Positions 9,252-18,102 of a stretch of DNA of 64,000 bases are shown here, piece by piece (position 1 is the first letter of the stretch; the number at the start of each line of letters is the position of its first letter). The stretch covers positions 62,001-126,000 of the forward strand of contig WGMI01000024.1 of NCBI GenBank assembly GCA_016125155.1. The letters are read 5' to 3'. The DNA is from a bacterium (lineage in GTDB: Bacteria; Bacteroidota; Bacteroidia; Flavobacteriales; Schleiferiaceae). A model generated the notes under the pieces. That model was not told the DNA's origin and did no database searches. It worked only from the letters and a program-made list of their open reading frames with translations. The position numbers were made by a program, and so were the translations under genes.

Positions 9252-10190
9252 ATGAAGTTGCCCGAAGTCTGGAGATTGGAAGACATTGCCCAATTGTTGG
9301 GCTGCGACTTTGTGGGAACACCGGATTTTCCGGTACACGGCTTCAACGAGATCCATCGGGTCGAAGAAGGCGATATCGTCTTTGTCGACCACCCAAAATA
9401 TTATGAAAAGGCCCTGAACTCGGCGGCCACGGTCGTTCTGATCAACCAAGAGGTGGAAGCCCCAAAAGGCAAAGCCCTCCTGCTGAGCGACGACCCTTTT
9501 CGTGATTTCAACAAGTTGCACGCCCGATTCAATCCTTTCCGGCCTTTTTCCGAAAGCATCGCACCGACCGCCACCATCGGTGAGGGCACTTGGGTAGGAC
9601 CCAATGTCGTCATCGGCGATGGCGTTCGCATTGGCCGAGACTGCCGCATCCACCCGAATGTCGTTCTCCTGCCTGGCACCGAAATCGGAGACCGCGTTGT
9701 GATTCAAGCAAGTTGTGTACTGGGTTCGGATGCTTTCTATTATAAAAAACGCCCTGCGGGATTCGATCGGTTGTTGTCGAGCGGACGGGTCATTATAGAA
9801 GACGAAGTAGAATTGGGTGCGGGGTGTACCATCGACCGGGGGGTAACCCACGACACCCGAATCGGCAGGGGCAGCAAACTCGACAACCAGGTGCAAATTG
9901 GGCACGATACGGTTTTGGGAGAGCGCTGTTTGCTCGCCGCTCAGGTGGGCGTGGCTGGCTGCGTTACCATTGGCCATGGCGTGACCCTCTGGGGGCAGGT
10001 AGGGATTACCAGCGGGATCGAAATTGGCGACAAAGCGGTAGTTCTGGGACAATCCGGAGTCACCAAGTCGCTCGAAGGGGGCAAGACCTATTTTGGGAGC
10101 CCGGCTTCCGAAGCCCGCCGCATGTATCGAGAACTCGCCAGCTTGAGGGTCTTGCCCGAAATCATCGAGCAGCTCGACATCGAACTCTAA
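9252..10190 (+). CDS. LpxD-like UDP-3-O-acylglucosamine N-acyltransferase (second copy)
   Basis: N-terminal LpxD-type region (HGFNEIHRVEEGDIVFVDHPKYYEKAL) and LbH repeats (GSDAFYYKKRP, GAGCTIDRGVTHDTRIGRGSKLDNQVQIGHDTVLGERCLLAAQVGVAG). Confidence 0.88.
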   Translation: MKLPEVWRLEDIAQLLGCDFVGTPDFPVHGFNEIHRVEEGDIVFVDHPKYYEKALNSAATVVLINQEVEAPKGKALLLSDDPFRDFNKLHARFNPFRPFSESIAPTATIGEGTWVGPNVVIGDGVRIGRDCRIHPNVVLLPGTEIGDRVVIQASCVLGSDAFYYKKRPAGFDRLLSSGRVIIEDEVELGAGCTIDRGVTHDTRIGRGSKLDNQVQIGHDTVLGERCLLAAQVGVAGCVTIGHGVTLWGQVGITSGIEIGDKAVVLGQSGVTKSLEGGKTYFGSPASEARRMYRELASLRVLPEIIEQLDIEL

Positions 10191-10214
10191 CGGAAACGGT
10201 GCGTCCGAAAGGGA

Positions 10215-11294
10215 TCAAGGCTGGGGCACATCGCGCACACAGCGAAAACCCAAGTGGCTTTGTCCCGAGTCAAAACTGCTCGCCATGCGCGATGTAGGGC
10301 GATAGTTTGAACAATATTGCTCGCTGCACAAAAACGACCCGCCCTTGATGACCCTTTTTTCGCTGGCATAGGGGTCGTTGGGGTCAAAACTCGCCGAGGG
10401 CCCCTTGGGGTTGTGGCAGTGGGAGCCGTCGGCATAGAGGGTTTTGGTATCGGGTCGATAGAAGTCTGAGGTCCATTCCCACACATTCCCGATCATATCG
10501 TACAGTCCGCGCTCGTTGGGGGGGAAACTGCGCACAGGTGCCGTGCGCTCAAACCCATCGGCAGCCGTATTGCGATGCGGAAAATCGCCTTGAAAATAAT
10601 TGGCGAGATAGCGACCCTCAGGGGTGATTTCGTCTCCCCAGGAATAGCGGGCATTCCCTGCCGCTCCGCGAGACGCATACTCCCATTCAGCCTCGGTGGG
10701 CAGCCGTTTTCCGGCCCATTGGGCATAGGCCAGAGCGTCCTCGTAAGCGATGTGTACCACCGGGTGGTCTTCCCGGCCCTTCCAGGTCGAACCGGGCCCT
10801 TCGGGAGCCTTCCAGTGGGTTCCCGGCACCCACCTCCACCAGCCGCTGATGCCGTCGAGCGGGACGGCCTGAGCCGGTGGCGTAAAAACCAGGGCCCCGG
10901 GCACCAACAGGCTGTCTGCGGGTCGGGGTGCGCCTTCGGGCAGTTCGTTTTTCAGGGTTTCCCAATCGATAGGGCGTTCGGCCAAGGTGACATAACCCGT
11001 GGCTTCCACAAAACGCGCAAATTGCGCATTGGTCACTTCGGTCGGGTCTATGTAGAAGGAACTCACCTCGATCCGGACGGCGGGGCCTTCGTGCTCTTCG
11101 GCAAAGTCCTCTTCGCTGCCCATCACAAACCAACCGCCTTCGATCAACACCATCGAAGAATCAAACGGGGCTCGGGCCGCCTCGGGTGTCGCCGCGGCTT
11201 TGGACTCAACCGAATCACCGGAAGACGGGCCACAGCCTCCGAGGATCAACGAAACACCTAGGGTCCAAAAAAAACGGGTGCGTACTCTGCACAT
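10215..11294 (-). CDS. Formylglycine-generating enzyme (SUMF1-like) family lipoprotein
   Basis: Lipobox LILGGC; FGE core GKRLPTEAEWEYASRG, IGNVWEWTSDFY, and GGSFLCSEQYCSNYRPTSRM...SHLGFRC retaining both FGE-type cysteines. Start reset to ATG at 11294. Confidence 0.88.
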   Translation of the reverse strand: MCRVRTRFFWTLGVSLILGGCGPSSGDSVESKAAATPEAARAPFDSSMVLIEGGWFVMGSEEDFAEEHEGPAVRIEVSSFYIDPTEVTNAQFARFVEATGYVTLAERPIDWETLKNELPEGAPRPADSLLVPGALVFTPPAQAVPLDGISGWWRWVPGTHWKAPEGPGSTWKGREDHPVVHIAYEDALAYAQWAGKRLPTEAEWEYASRGAAGNARYSWGDEITPEGRYLANYFQGDFPHRNTAADGFERTAPVRSFPPNERGLYDMIGNVWEWTSDFYRPDTKTLYADGSHCHNPKGPSASFDPNDPYASEKRVIKGGSFLCSEQYCSNYRPTSRMASSFDSGQSHLGFRCVRDVPQP

Positions 11295-11355
11295 GAAGAG
11301 GAGGGTAAATTGGTTCAAAGTTCGTGCAAGCAAAGGTGCATTGGTTTGACAACCT

Positions 11356-12243
11356 TCAACAACGCCAGCGAAGTTGCGCAGCCCAACGCAATAGGTGGGA
11401 TTTCCATCCCGGGGTTCCGCTTCGATAGGCGTCTATGGCGCGGGCAAACTCTGAGCGACCGTGCAAGACCCGGGCGCGTTCGTATTCCTTGCGCCTGCGG
11501 GCCTTTTCAAGGGTAGCAGCATCGATGTTCCACAACCCGGCCCGGGCATTCATCAATCGATCGACCCGTTGGAGGTGTTCGTCGAGTTGAGCAGACATGC
11601 CTCCGGTCCGGTAGCCCCCGAGCGGCTCGGAGAGACAGCCCAGCTTTGCACCCTGCACCCAAAGCCGCATCCACAAATCGAGGTCTTCGACCCCCAGCCA
11701 CTCAAGTCCTTCGAGAAACCCGCCCAGTTCGCCCAAAATCGAACGCCGGACCACCACCGAACTGGGAATGATGGGATTGCCCCTGACGAGCAATTCCCGA
11801 GCGGTATTGACTTTCCACACCCGTCGAATTCTTCGGGGTCCGCCTCGGAGTTCCATGGCGTGATAGCACAGATCGACCTCCGCGTGGGCGTGAAGATATT
11901 GCCCAACGATTTCGATTTTGTGGGGATGCCAAACGTCGTCCGCATCGAGAAAGGCCACCCATGGGGTGTGCAGCGCCTCGATTCCCGCATTTCGGGCCGC
12001 TCCCAGCCCGCGGTTTTCTTGTTCGATAAGCGCCATCCAATCGGGATGGGTCCGAGCCCATTGACGGGCTTGTTCGAGGGTAGCCTCATCGCCCCCGTCC
12101 CAGACCATAACGAGTCGATCGGGTCGTACGGATTGACCGACCACCGAGTTCACGGCTTCGCCTAGGGTTTCGGCATCCCGAAAGGCGGGAATCACCACCC
12201 CAACCGAAAACCGATCTACAGGTACTTTTTCGGAAACAGCCAC
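11356..12243 (-). CDS. Glycosyltransferase family 2
   Basis: VGVVIPAFRDAETLGEAVNSVVGQS...AARNAGIEALHTPWVAFLDADDVWHPHK. Probable GTG start at 12243, overlapping the upstream gene. Confidence 0.9.
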   Translation of the reverse strand: MAVSEKVPVDRFSVGVVIPAFRDAETLGEAVNSVVGQSVRPDRLVMVWDGGDEATLEQARQWARTHPDWMALIEQENRGLGAARNAGIEALHTPWVAFLDADDVWHPHKIEIVGQYLHAHAEVDLCYHAMELRGGPRRIRRVWKVNTARELLVRGNPIIPSSVVVRRSILGELGGFLEGLEWLGVEDLDLWMRLWVQGAKLGCLSEPLGGYRTGGMSAQLDEHLQRVDRLMNARAGLWNIDAATLEKARRRKEYERARVLHGRSEFARAIDAYRSGTPGWKSHLLRWAAQLRWRC

Positions 12244-13244
12244 ACCGCGATTTTTTTCAAAGGGGCTTTCAATGGCGTCTTGCCGATCAACTCGACCATC
12301 GGCTGGTATAGGGCCGTAATCAACATGCTCTTCCACAAATATTTACGATACTGCGAATACCGTCGGTACAACTGGCGATTGAGTCGAAAATTCGAACGGG
12401 TCCAAGCGTGGTTAAAGCTGCTTCCGATCCACCAATTGGCGTGTTCGTGCACGGCTTTGCGCACTTGCTCAGGCTCCGGATTTTCGTGCGCAACAATATC
12501 GTCGACAATGCGAAAAATCTCGAGAAAGGTATCCGGGCGCTCTCGGGCCCGGTGTCTTTGGGTTTGGTCGTGTTTGCGGAAGTAGTTGAGGGGCTCCGGG
12601 CGGTAGGCAATTTTACCCTGCCGCAACAACCGGGCGTAGAGCAGCCAATCTCCGTTGAGCCGCATATCGGTAGGGGCGCCTCCACAGGCTTCGTAGGCTG
12701 ATTTGCGAAACAAGGCGGCGCTGGCGTTTGGAATGGTGTTGTGGAGCAAGAGGTAGTTGCGCACTTCTTCGGACCCTTCGGCCACAAAGGCATGCTCCCA
12801 GCGGTCGGTATGGAACACGAACTGGTAGTTCTCGTTGAAGTTGCGAATGGGGGTTCCGTGGGCGTCCACCAACACACTTTGATGAAAGGCCAAAACGACC
12901 TCGGGATCGGAGTGCATCATAGCGACATTGGCGCCCAGCAATCCCGGGGCACAGGCATCGTCGCTTTCGGCCATCCACACCAGCGGAGCCCGGGCCATGG
13001 CGACCCCTTTGTTCCACTGCGCAAAAGGACTTCCGCTGTTGTGTGTGTTGAACTCGGTTCGGATACGGGCATCGCGGGTGGCATAGGCCTCGAGCAGATC
13101 CTGGCTTCCGTCGGTCGAGGCGTCGTCGAGCAGGATGAGTTCGAAATCCTGAAAGTCCTGTGCCAAAATGCTCTCAAGGCGCTCCTCCAAAAAGGGGCGG
13201 TGGTTGTAGTTCGGCACAATGACGCTGACGGCGGGCGTATTCAA
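12216..13244 (-). CDS. Glycosyltransferase family 2
   Basis: VSVIVPNYNHRPFLEERLESILAQDFQDFELILLDDASTDGS...APLVWMAESDDAC. Confidence 0.92.
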   Translation of the reverse strand: MNTPAVSVIVPNYNHRPFLEERLESILAQDFQDFELILLDDASTDGSQDLLEAYATRDARIRTEFNTHNSGSPFAQWNKGVAMARAPLVWMAESDDACAPGLLGANVAMMHSDPEVVLAFHQSVLVDAHGTPIRNFNENYQFVFHTDRWEHAFVAEGSEEVRNYLLLHNTIPNASAALFRKSAYEACGGAPTDMRLNGDWLLYARLLRQGKIAYRPEPLNYFRKHDQTQRHRARERPDTFLEIFRIVDDIVAHENPEPEQVRKAVHEHANWWIGSSFNHAWTRSNFRLNRQLYRRYSQYRKYLWKSMLITALYQPMVELIGKTPLKAPLKKIAVWLFPKKYL

Positions 13245-13256
13245 AGCGGTCGGGGG

Positions 13257-14021
13257 TTATCGGGCCTTCCAACGTTGATAGACCGGGCTGCCCTGGGCCG
13301 CTGTTTCCAGCGGCTCGGGAAACTCGGCCGGGGGGTTGGAAGCATCGCGCTTTCTCAGGGGTGCGGGCTGAAGCCCGACGCCCAACGCCCTTTCCAGATC
13401 TTTCCATCCCGACCCCTCGAGCAGGGCGGCATACGACACGGTGGCAAAGCGAAAACCCTGTTGTTCCCACTGCTCCATTTGGGCAAGATAGCGTTCCCAT
13501 AAACGAAAGCAGAAGACCAAGTCCTTCAGTCGCGGATCGAAGACCTCTCCGGGCTTGCGGTTTCGATTCCACAAACTCATGGCCACTTCTCGGCCGTCCC
13601 GGTGCACATGGATCCAGCGCGCCTGTGGAAATCGCTCTTTCCAAGCGGGAGCCGAAAAAACATTGCGCGGGTCTTTCCAGCCCCAGCGGTAGTTGGCGCA
13701 CAGGCGAATCCAAAGCCGGGCATTCATCCCCAGTTTCAAATGCTTCCGATACAAATCGACGGGAGACCATTGGGCGAAGGTTCCCGCATCGAGCACCAAG
13801 GGGTCGATCCAATCGCCTCCTCGGGCTTGCAATGCCTTTTGATTCAAACTCAAGAAGGGAATGCTTTCGGCGTTTTTTTCCTGGAACATCCCCATAAAAA
13901 TCCCCGAATCGTGCAGGGTACGGCTTAGCCAGCTCGTGCCAGAACGGTGCATCCCCAAAACGATATAGGGGCGTGCCACCTCATTGCTCCACCATAGGGA
14001 TGTATAGCGCAGGGTCTGCAT
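13257..14021 (-). CDS. Sulfotransferase family protein
   Basis: PAPS-binding-type P-loop YIVLGMHRSGTSWLSRTLHDSG; WGWKDPRN; WIHVHRDGREVAMSLWNRN. Confidence 0.85.
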   Translation of the reverse strand: MQTLRYTSLWWSNEVARPYIVLGMHRSGTSWLSRTLHDSGIFMGMFQEKNAESIPFLSLNQKALQARGGDWIDPLVLDAGTFAQWSPVDLYRKHLKLGMNARLWIRLCANYRWGWKDPRNVFSAPAWKERFPQARWIHVHRDGREVAMSLWNRNRKPGEVFDPRLKDLVFCFRLWERYLAQMEQWEQQGFRFATVSYAALLEGSGWKDLERALGVGLQPAPLRKRDASNPPAEFPEPLETAAQGSPVYQRWKAR

Positions 14022-14024
14022 GGT

Positions 14025-15185
14025 CTACGGAAATGGGGTCGCCCGAATCTCAACCGCCCCCTGTCGGACCACTTTGGGCCAGGACTCTTCGAGTACCCGA
14101 AAGGCCAAACCGCCCTCGAGTTTGTCCAACAATCGTCCACCCAAACTGAGGCGGGCGCGCACCACGTATTCTCCGGGTAAAAAAGGCCAGGGATCGATGC
14201 GGCAGCGCAGGCGAATTCCCTCGGCGCCCCAGGGTTCAAACCACACACCCGAGCGCAAACTGTCCAAACTGCCCACTACCTGAGCTCGTTCGTTCACAAA
14301 ATTGAGGCTGAGCCCTATTTCGGCGGCCTGAGCCAGGGTTTCTTCCGCCCCTTGAGCCTCGATTTCGAGGATGTATGGAGCCCCACGCCGTGTCTCTTCG
14401 GGCTTCGATTCCCTTACATCCCCTTCTTCAAAAAGCCGAATCTGACGTATTCTCCACCCTCCGCTTCCCTTGCGCAATTCGGGGTCCGATGCCGGGGTTT
14501 CTCCTCGGGCGCGGTCCCTCAAACTGTCCAAATAAGCCCGGACCAATTCCGGAGTTTCGGCCTCCATGCGCACCCTGCCCCGTTCGAGCCAAAGGGCACG
14601 CTCGCAAAACCGCTCGAGGCTATCGAGGTGGTGAGATACCAACACAATGCTCTTTCCGCTCTCGCCCAGTTCTTCAATGCGCTGCAAGCAACGCGCCTGA
14701 AAGCCCGGATCGCCTACCGCCAGGACTTCGTCGAGCAACAGGATGTCGGCGTCGAGGTGGGAGGCCACCGAAAAAGCCAACCGAACGTACATCCCGCTCG
14801 AATAGTCCTTGACTTTTCGGTCGATGGCCGGACCTATTCCGCTGAATTCGCAGATTTCGTCGAAGCGGCTTCTCACCTCGGACCGCTTCATCCCGAGGAG
14901 GGTGCCACTCAAAAAGACGTTGTCCCTACCGCTGAGCTCAGGGTGAAAACCCGATCCCAATTCGAGGAGGGAAGCCACCCGACCCCGAAGAAAGGCTTCG
15001 CCTGAATCCGGCAGCAAGACCCGGCTTAGTATTTTGAGCAAGGTCGACTTGCCCGCTCCGTTGTTGCCCACGATGCCCAGACGGGAACCCGCCTCTAAGG
15101 AGAAGCTCACCCCTTCGAGGGCGGGTTCTCCCATGCCGCGAAAGCGCTTGCCCAAACCGCGGGCTTCGATGGCCAGCGGCTTCAC
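14025..15185 (-). CDS. Polysaccharide/O-antigen ABC exporter ATP-binding subunit (Wzt-like, with C-terminal extension)
   Basis: GNNGAGKSTLLKILSRVLLPDSGE, DYSSGMYVRLAFSVASHLDADILLLDEVLAVGD plus ~150 aa C-terminal domain. GTG start at 15185 overlaps the permease stop (GTGA). Confidence 0.92.
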   Translation of the reverse strand: MKPLAIEARGLGKRFRGMGEPALEGVSFSLEAGSRLGIVGNNGAGKSTLLKILSRVLLPDSGEAFLRGRVASLLELGSGFHPELSGRDNVFLSGTLLGMKRSEVRSRFDEICEFSGIGPAIDRKVKDYSSGMYVRLAFSVASHLDADILLLDEVLAVGDPGFQARCLQRIEELGESGKSIVLVSHHLDSLERFCERALWLERGRVRMEAETPELVRAYLDSLRDRARGETPASDPELRKGSGGWRIRQIRLFEEGDVRESKPEETRRGAPYILEIEAQGAEETLAQAAEIGLSLNFVNERAQVVGSLDSLRSGVWFEPWGAEGIRLRCRIDPWPFLPGEYVVRARLSLGGRLLDKLEGGLAFRVLEESWPKVVRQGAVEIRATPFP

Positions 15186-16054
15186 AACTGCGCTCCGAGT
15201 TGGGGTCCGAGTTTCCAAGACCAAAGCGCGCCCCCGATCAGCAGCAATCCGGCCACCCACAGGGCTTCACCATGGCCCAGTTGGGTATGCGCTCCAAACC
15301 ACAGCCGATGCTGCACATCCAAGGCCGGCAACAGGGGATTCCAAATTACACCTGGAATGCCCTTTAAACGCTGAGCGCCGAAAGCGACCGGACTGACGAA
15401 AAACAACAATTGAATCAAAGCCGGAAGACCAAAGCCTAAATCGCGCCAAAGTGCGCCGACATTGGCGACAACCAGTGCCAAGCCCAGACTGCACACAACT
15501 GCCATAGCCAGGGCAATAGGAAGCGAAGCCAACCACCCCCATTGAAAAGGGCTTTGGAACGAGGCAATCGCCATGCCGACCAATGCGCCGAGGACGAGCT
15601 CGGGCAAGGCGCCAAGGACTTTGGAAAGGGGCAAGACAACCCTTGGAAAATGGACCTTTTTAAGCAGGGCAGCGTTCTGCACGTACACCTGACTGCACTG
15701 AACCACCACGGTGCTGAAGTACTGCCACAGCGCCCAAGTCGAGGCGAGATAAACCGAAGAAGGCACCCCTCCTTGGGGAACCCGAAACCGCCCAAAAACC
15801 CAGCCAATAATGAGAATGGCGGCCGCAGGTTGCACGAGCGCCCAAAGCCAACCAAGACGGGTAGGGGCATAGCGCACCTTCCAATCGCGAAGCAGGAGCG
15901 ACCACAACACATCGCGAGCGTCCCAGAGCTCCCTCCACGCCATGGCCGCTCCCGGACCTTGGGGGCGAATTGAGGTGAGGGCAACCTCTTTGGGGCGGCT
16001 CGGCGGGTTTTTAAAAGCCGTGGTGCGCAAACGCAAGGGTTGTTCCGGTGACAA
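15182..16054 (-). CDS. Polysaccharide ABC exporter permease (Wzm-like)
   Basis: LLRDWKVRYAPTRLGWLWALVQPAAAILI, WQYFSTVVVQCSQVYVQNAALLKKVHFPRVVLPLSKVLGAL; coupled to the ATPase gene. Confidence 0.92.
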   Translation of the reverse strand: MSPEQPLRLRTTAFKNPPSRPKEVALTSIRPQGPGAAMAWRELWDARDVLWSLLLRDWKVRYAPTRLGWLWALVQPAAAILIIGWVFGRFRVPQGGVPSSVYLASTWALWQYFSTVVVQCSQVYVQNAALLKKVHFPRVVLPLSKVLGALPELVLGALVGMAIASFQSPFQWGWLASLPIALAMAVVCSLGLALVVANVGALWRDLGFGLPALIQLLFFVSPVAFGAQRLKGIPGVIWNPLLPALDVQHRLWFGAHTQLGHGEALWVAGLLLIGGALWSWKLGPQLGAQL

Positions 16055-16140
16055 GCCTCAAAATTGGATTATTTTCGGCACACTCCCGAAGCCTTGAGAA
16101 GGATTCGGAGACACCCCCCACTTTCGCTCAGTTCCCACCT

Positions 16141-18102
16141 ATGTCTGCCCCCCGTTTTTGGATTCCCACCCATCCTTCAGGCTGGGTTCTGCTCATTGGC
16201 TGTATCCTCTTGGCCTGGATTCGCAACGACGCTTTGATTGATCCGGGCTTGGCGCCTTCTCAGATGCTCTTGGGCTTGATGACCGCCGCTTTGGGCACAT
16301 TGGCGATGACGGGCAAAAAGTCTCCATCCTCAATACCCGGGTTTGTCCTCTTGCTGTTGCTGAGCTGGGCGCTCTCTTGGTGGAGCTGGTCGGGCTCCAT
16401 CGACCGGGCCGACGGGCTCTATGCGCTGGCCAAGACCGGTTTGAATCCCGCGTTTGCCGGGATTCTGTGGGTATTGCTGGCTTCGGGCAAACTCGAACCC
16501 AGGGATTTGCTCCGGGCAGGTGCTGCTTTTGGGATCGCCACGATGATTCCAGCCCTGTTGGATTTGTTGAAAACTGCAAGCGGTGGCCACTTTCTCGAAG
16601 AGATCTATCAGGTGAAAGGGACGTTTCAACACAAAAACCTATTGTCTGGAGCCCTGCTCTTGGGACTGATTTTCAGTCTGATCAGCGCGAGAGAAACCGA
16701 ACGTTCTTCGCTAAAGTGGATCGGCGGGGCGCTTTTGCTCCTGGTATTGGTCCTGCGAACCCGGGGGGTGTGGTTGGGCATCATCGTCGGCTTGACCTCC
16801 ACCTTGGGATTGGTGGCAATTCTGCACAGACAATCGATACAAGCGCTCCGCATTTCGGGCTTTTGGAGAACGCTGGGCCTTTTGGCCTTGGCCGCATTCG
16901 TCTCGAGTCTGTTGCTCGAGGCGGGTCAGAGTACCCTGCTGGGAGGCGATACCCTCAACCACCGCCTCGGCTTCTGGAAAAACACCTGGGCCATGATTCA
17001 AGACCATCCGTTACAGGGGGTGGGGCCCATGAATTGGCGCATCCACTTTGTCGAATACGGTCTGGGGCACACCGACTACAATGTCATGAATGGCATCACA
17101 TCCATTCAACGCCCCCACAACGACTATCTGTGGGTCTTGGCAGAACAAGGATGGCCTGGATTTTTGCTGTTTTTGGGCGCGCTGGCCATGGTGAAAATTT
17201 CGGCTTTAAGAAGTCTGAAAACGGCCTCTAACCCTCAGGAAATGCTACGAGCCGCTTTGGTCTTTGGCGGTTTTGTCGCCTTTGCTGTGTTTGCTCTGGG
17301 CGATTTCCCCTCAGAGCGCAGCCCGCATTCGGCGTTGTGGATGATGCTCTGGGTGGTTGCGGTGCATTCCGATTCAAGTGCTTGGTCGATCCCACTCCCA
17401 AACCGGGCGCTCCAGGGACTTCTGCTCGGGTTGATTGGCCTCGGAATCTGGGGGTTCTGGGCGGGGAAATCGCGCATGGAGGCCGAGGAGCGCGCCAAGA
17501 TCTTGCTCGATGCCCACAGCCGCAGAAATGTGGCTGTGCTCGAACGCACCGCCAACGAAGTGCCCAATGCGTATTACGCCCTCGACAATTTCTCGAATCC
17601 GTTTGCCTACTACGCCGCCTTAGGCGCCTATGCTTCGGGCAAGGTGGAGCCGGCCCGAGCCGGATTTCTCGAGGCTTTGGAATGGAATCCTTGGCATGTG
17701 CTCAGCCTCAAACAGTTGGGAGACATTGAAAAGGGAAATCGGCGCTACGCAGAGGCGCTGGCGTATTACGAGCGCTGCCTAACCCTGAGTCCGGGCTTTG
17801 AGGCCGCCTTGCTCAACAAGGCCGAGGTACTTCATGCACTGGGCAGGAGCACCGAAGCCTTACACAGTTTGCATTTGTGCACTTTGCGGATACAGAATCC
17901 CAAATTTGACCAACTCAGCGCCCAGATACTGCCTGTTGTTCTCGAACAAAAACGGAATCAAACCACGGACTCCAAACTCCTCGAACGACTCCGTCCCTAT
18001 GCCGGACAACCCGAACAACTGGCGGCAGAATACCGGGCCTATCGACTCGAGGTATGGAAACAATCTGCTCAGCTCGCGCGTTCGGCAGGGAAAAAAGACT
18101 GA
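16141..18102 (+). CDS. O-antigen ligase/polymerase family protein with C-terminal TPR-like region
   Basis: Multi-TM protein, FQHKNLLSGALLLGL and GVGPMNWRIHFVEYG...RPHNDYLWVLAEQGWPGF (Wzy_C-type motifs), then YYERCLTLSPGFEAALLNKAEVL. Start ATG at 16141. Confidence 0.87.
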   Translation: MSAPRFWIPTHPSGWVLLIGCILLAWIRNDALIDPGLAPSQMLLGLMTAALGTLAMTGKKSPSSIPGFVLLLLLSWALSWWSWSGSIDRADGLYALAKTGLNPAFAGILWVLLASGKLEPRDLLRAGAAFGIATMIPALLDLLKTASGGHFLEEIYQVKGTFQHKNLLSGALLLGLIFSLISARETERSSLKWIGGALLLLVLVLRTRGVWLGIIVGLTSTLGLVAILHRQSIQALRISGFWRTLGLLALAAFVSSLLLEAGQSTLLGGDTLNHRLGFWKNTWAMIQDHPLQGVGPMNWRIHFVEYGLGHTDYNVMNGITSIQRPHNDYLWVLAEQGWPGFLLFLGALAMVKISALRSLKTASNPQEMLRAALVFGGFVAFAVFALGDFPSERSPHSALWMMLWVVAVHSDSSAWSIPLPNRALQGLLLGLIGLGIWGFWAGKSRMEAEERAKILLDAHSRRNVAVLERTANEVPNAYYALDNFSNPFAYYAALGAYASGKVEPARAGFLEALEWNPWHVLSLKQLGDIEKGNRRYAEALAYYERCLTLSPGFEAALLNKAEVLHALGRSTEALHSLHLCTLRIQNPKFDQLSAQILPVVLEQKRNQTTDSKLLERLRPYAGQPEQLAAEYRAYRLEVWKQSAQLARSAGKKD

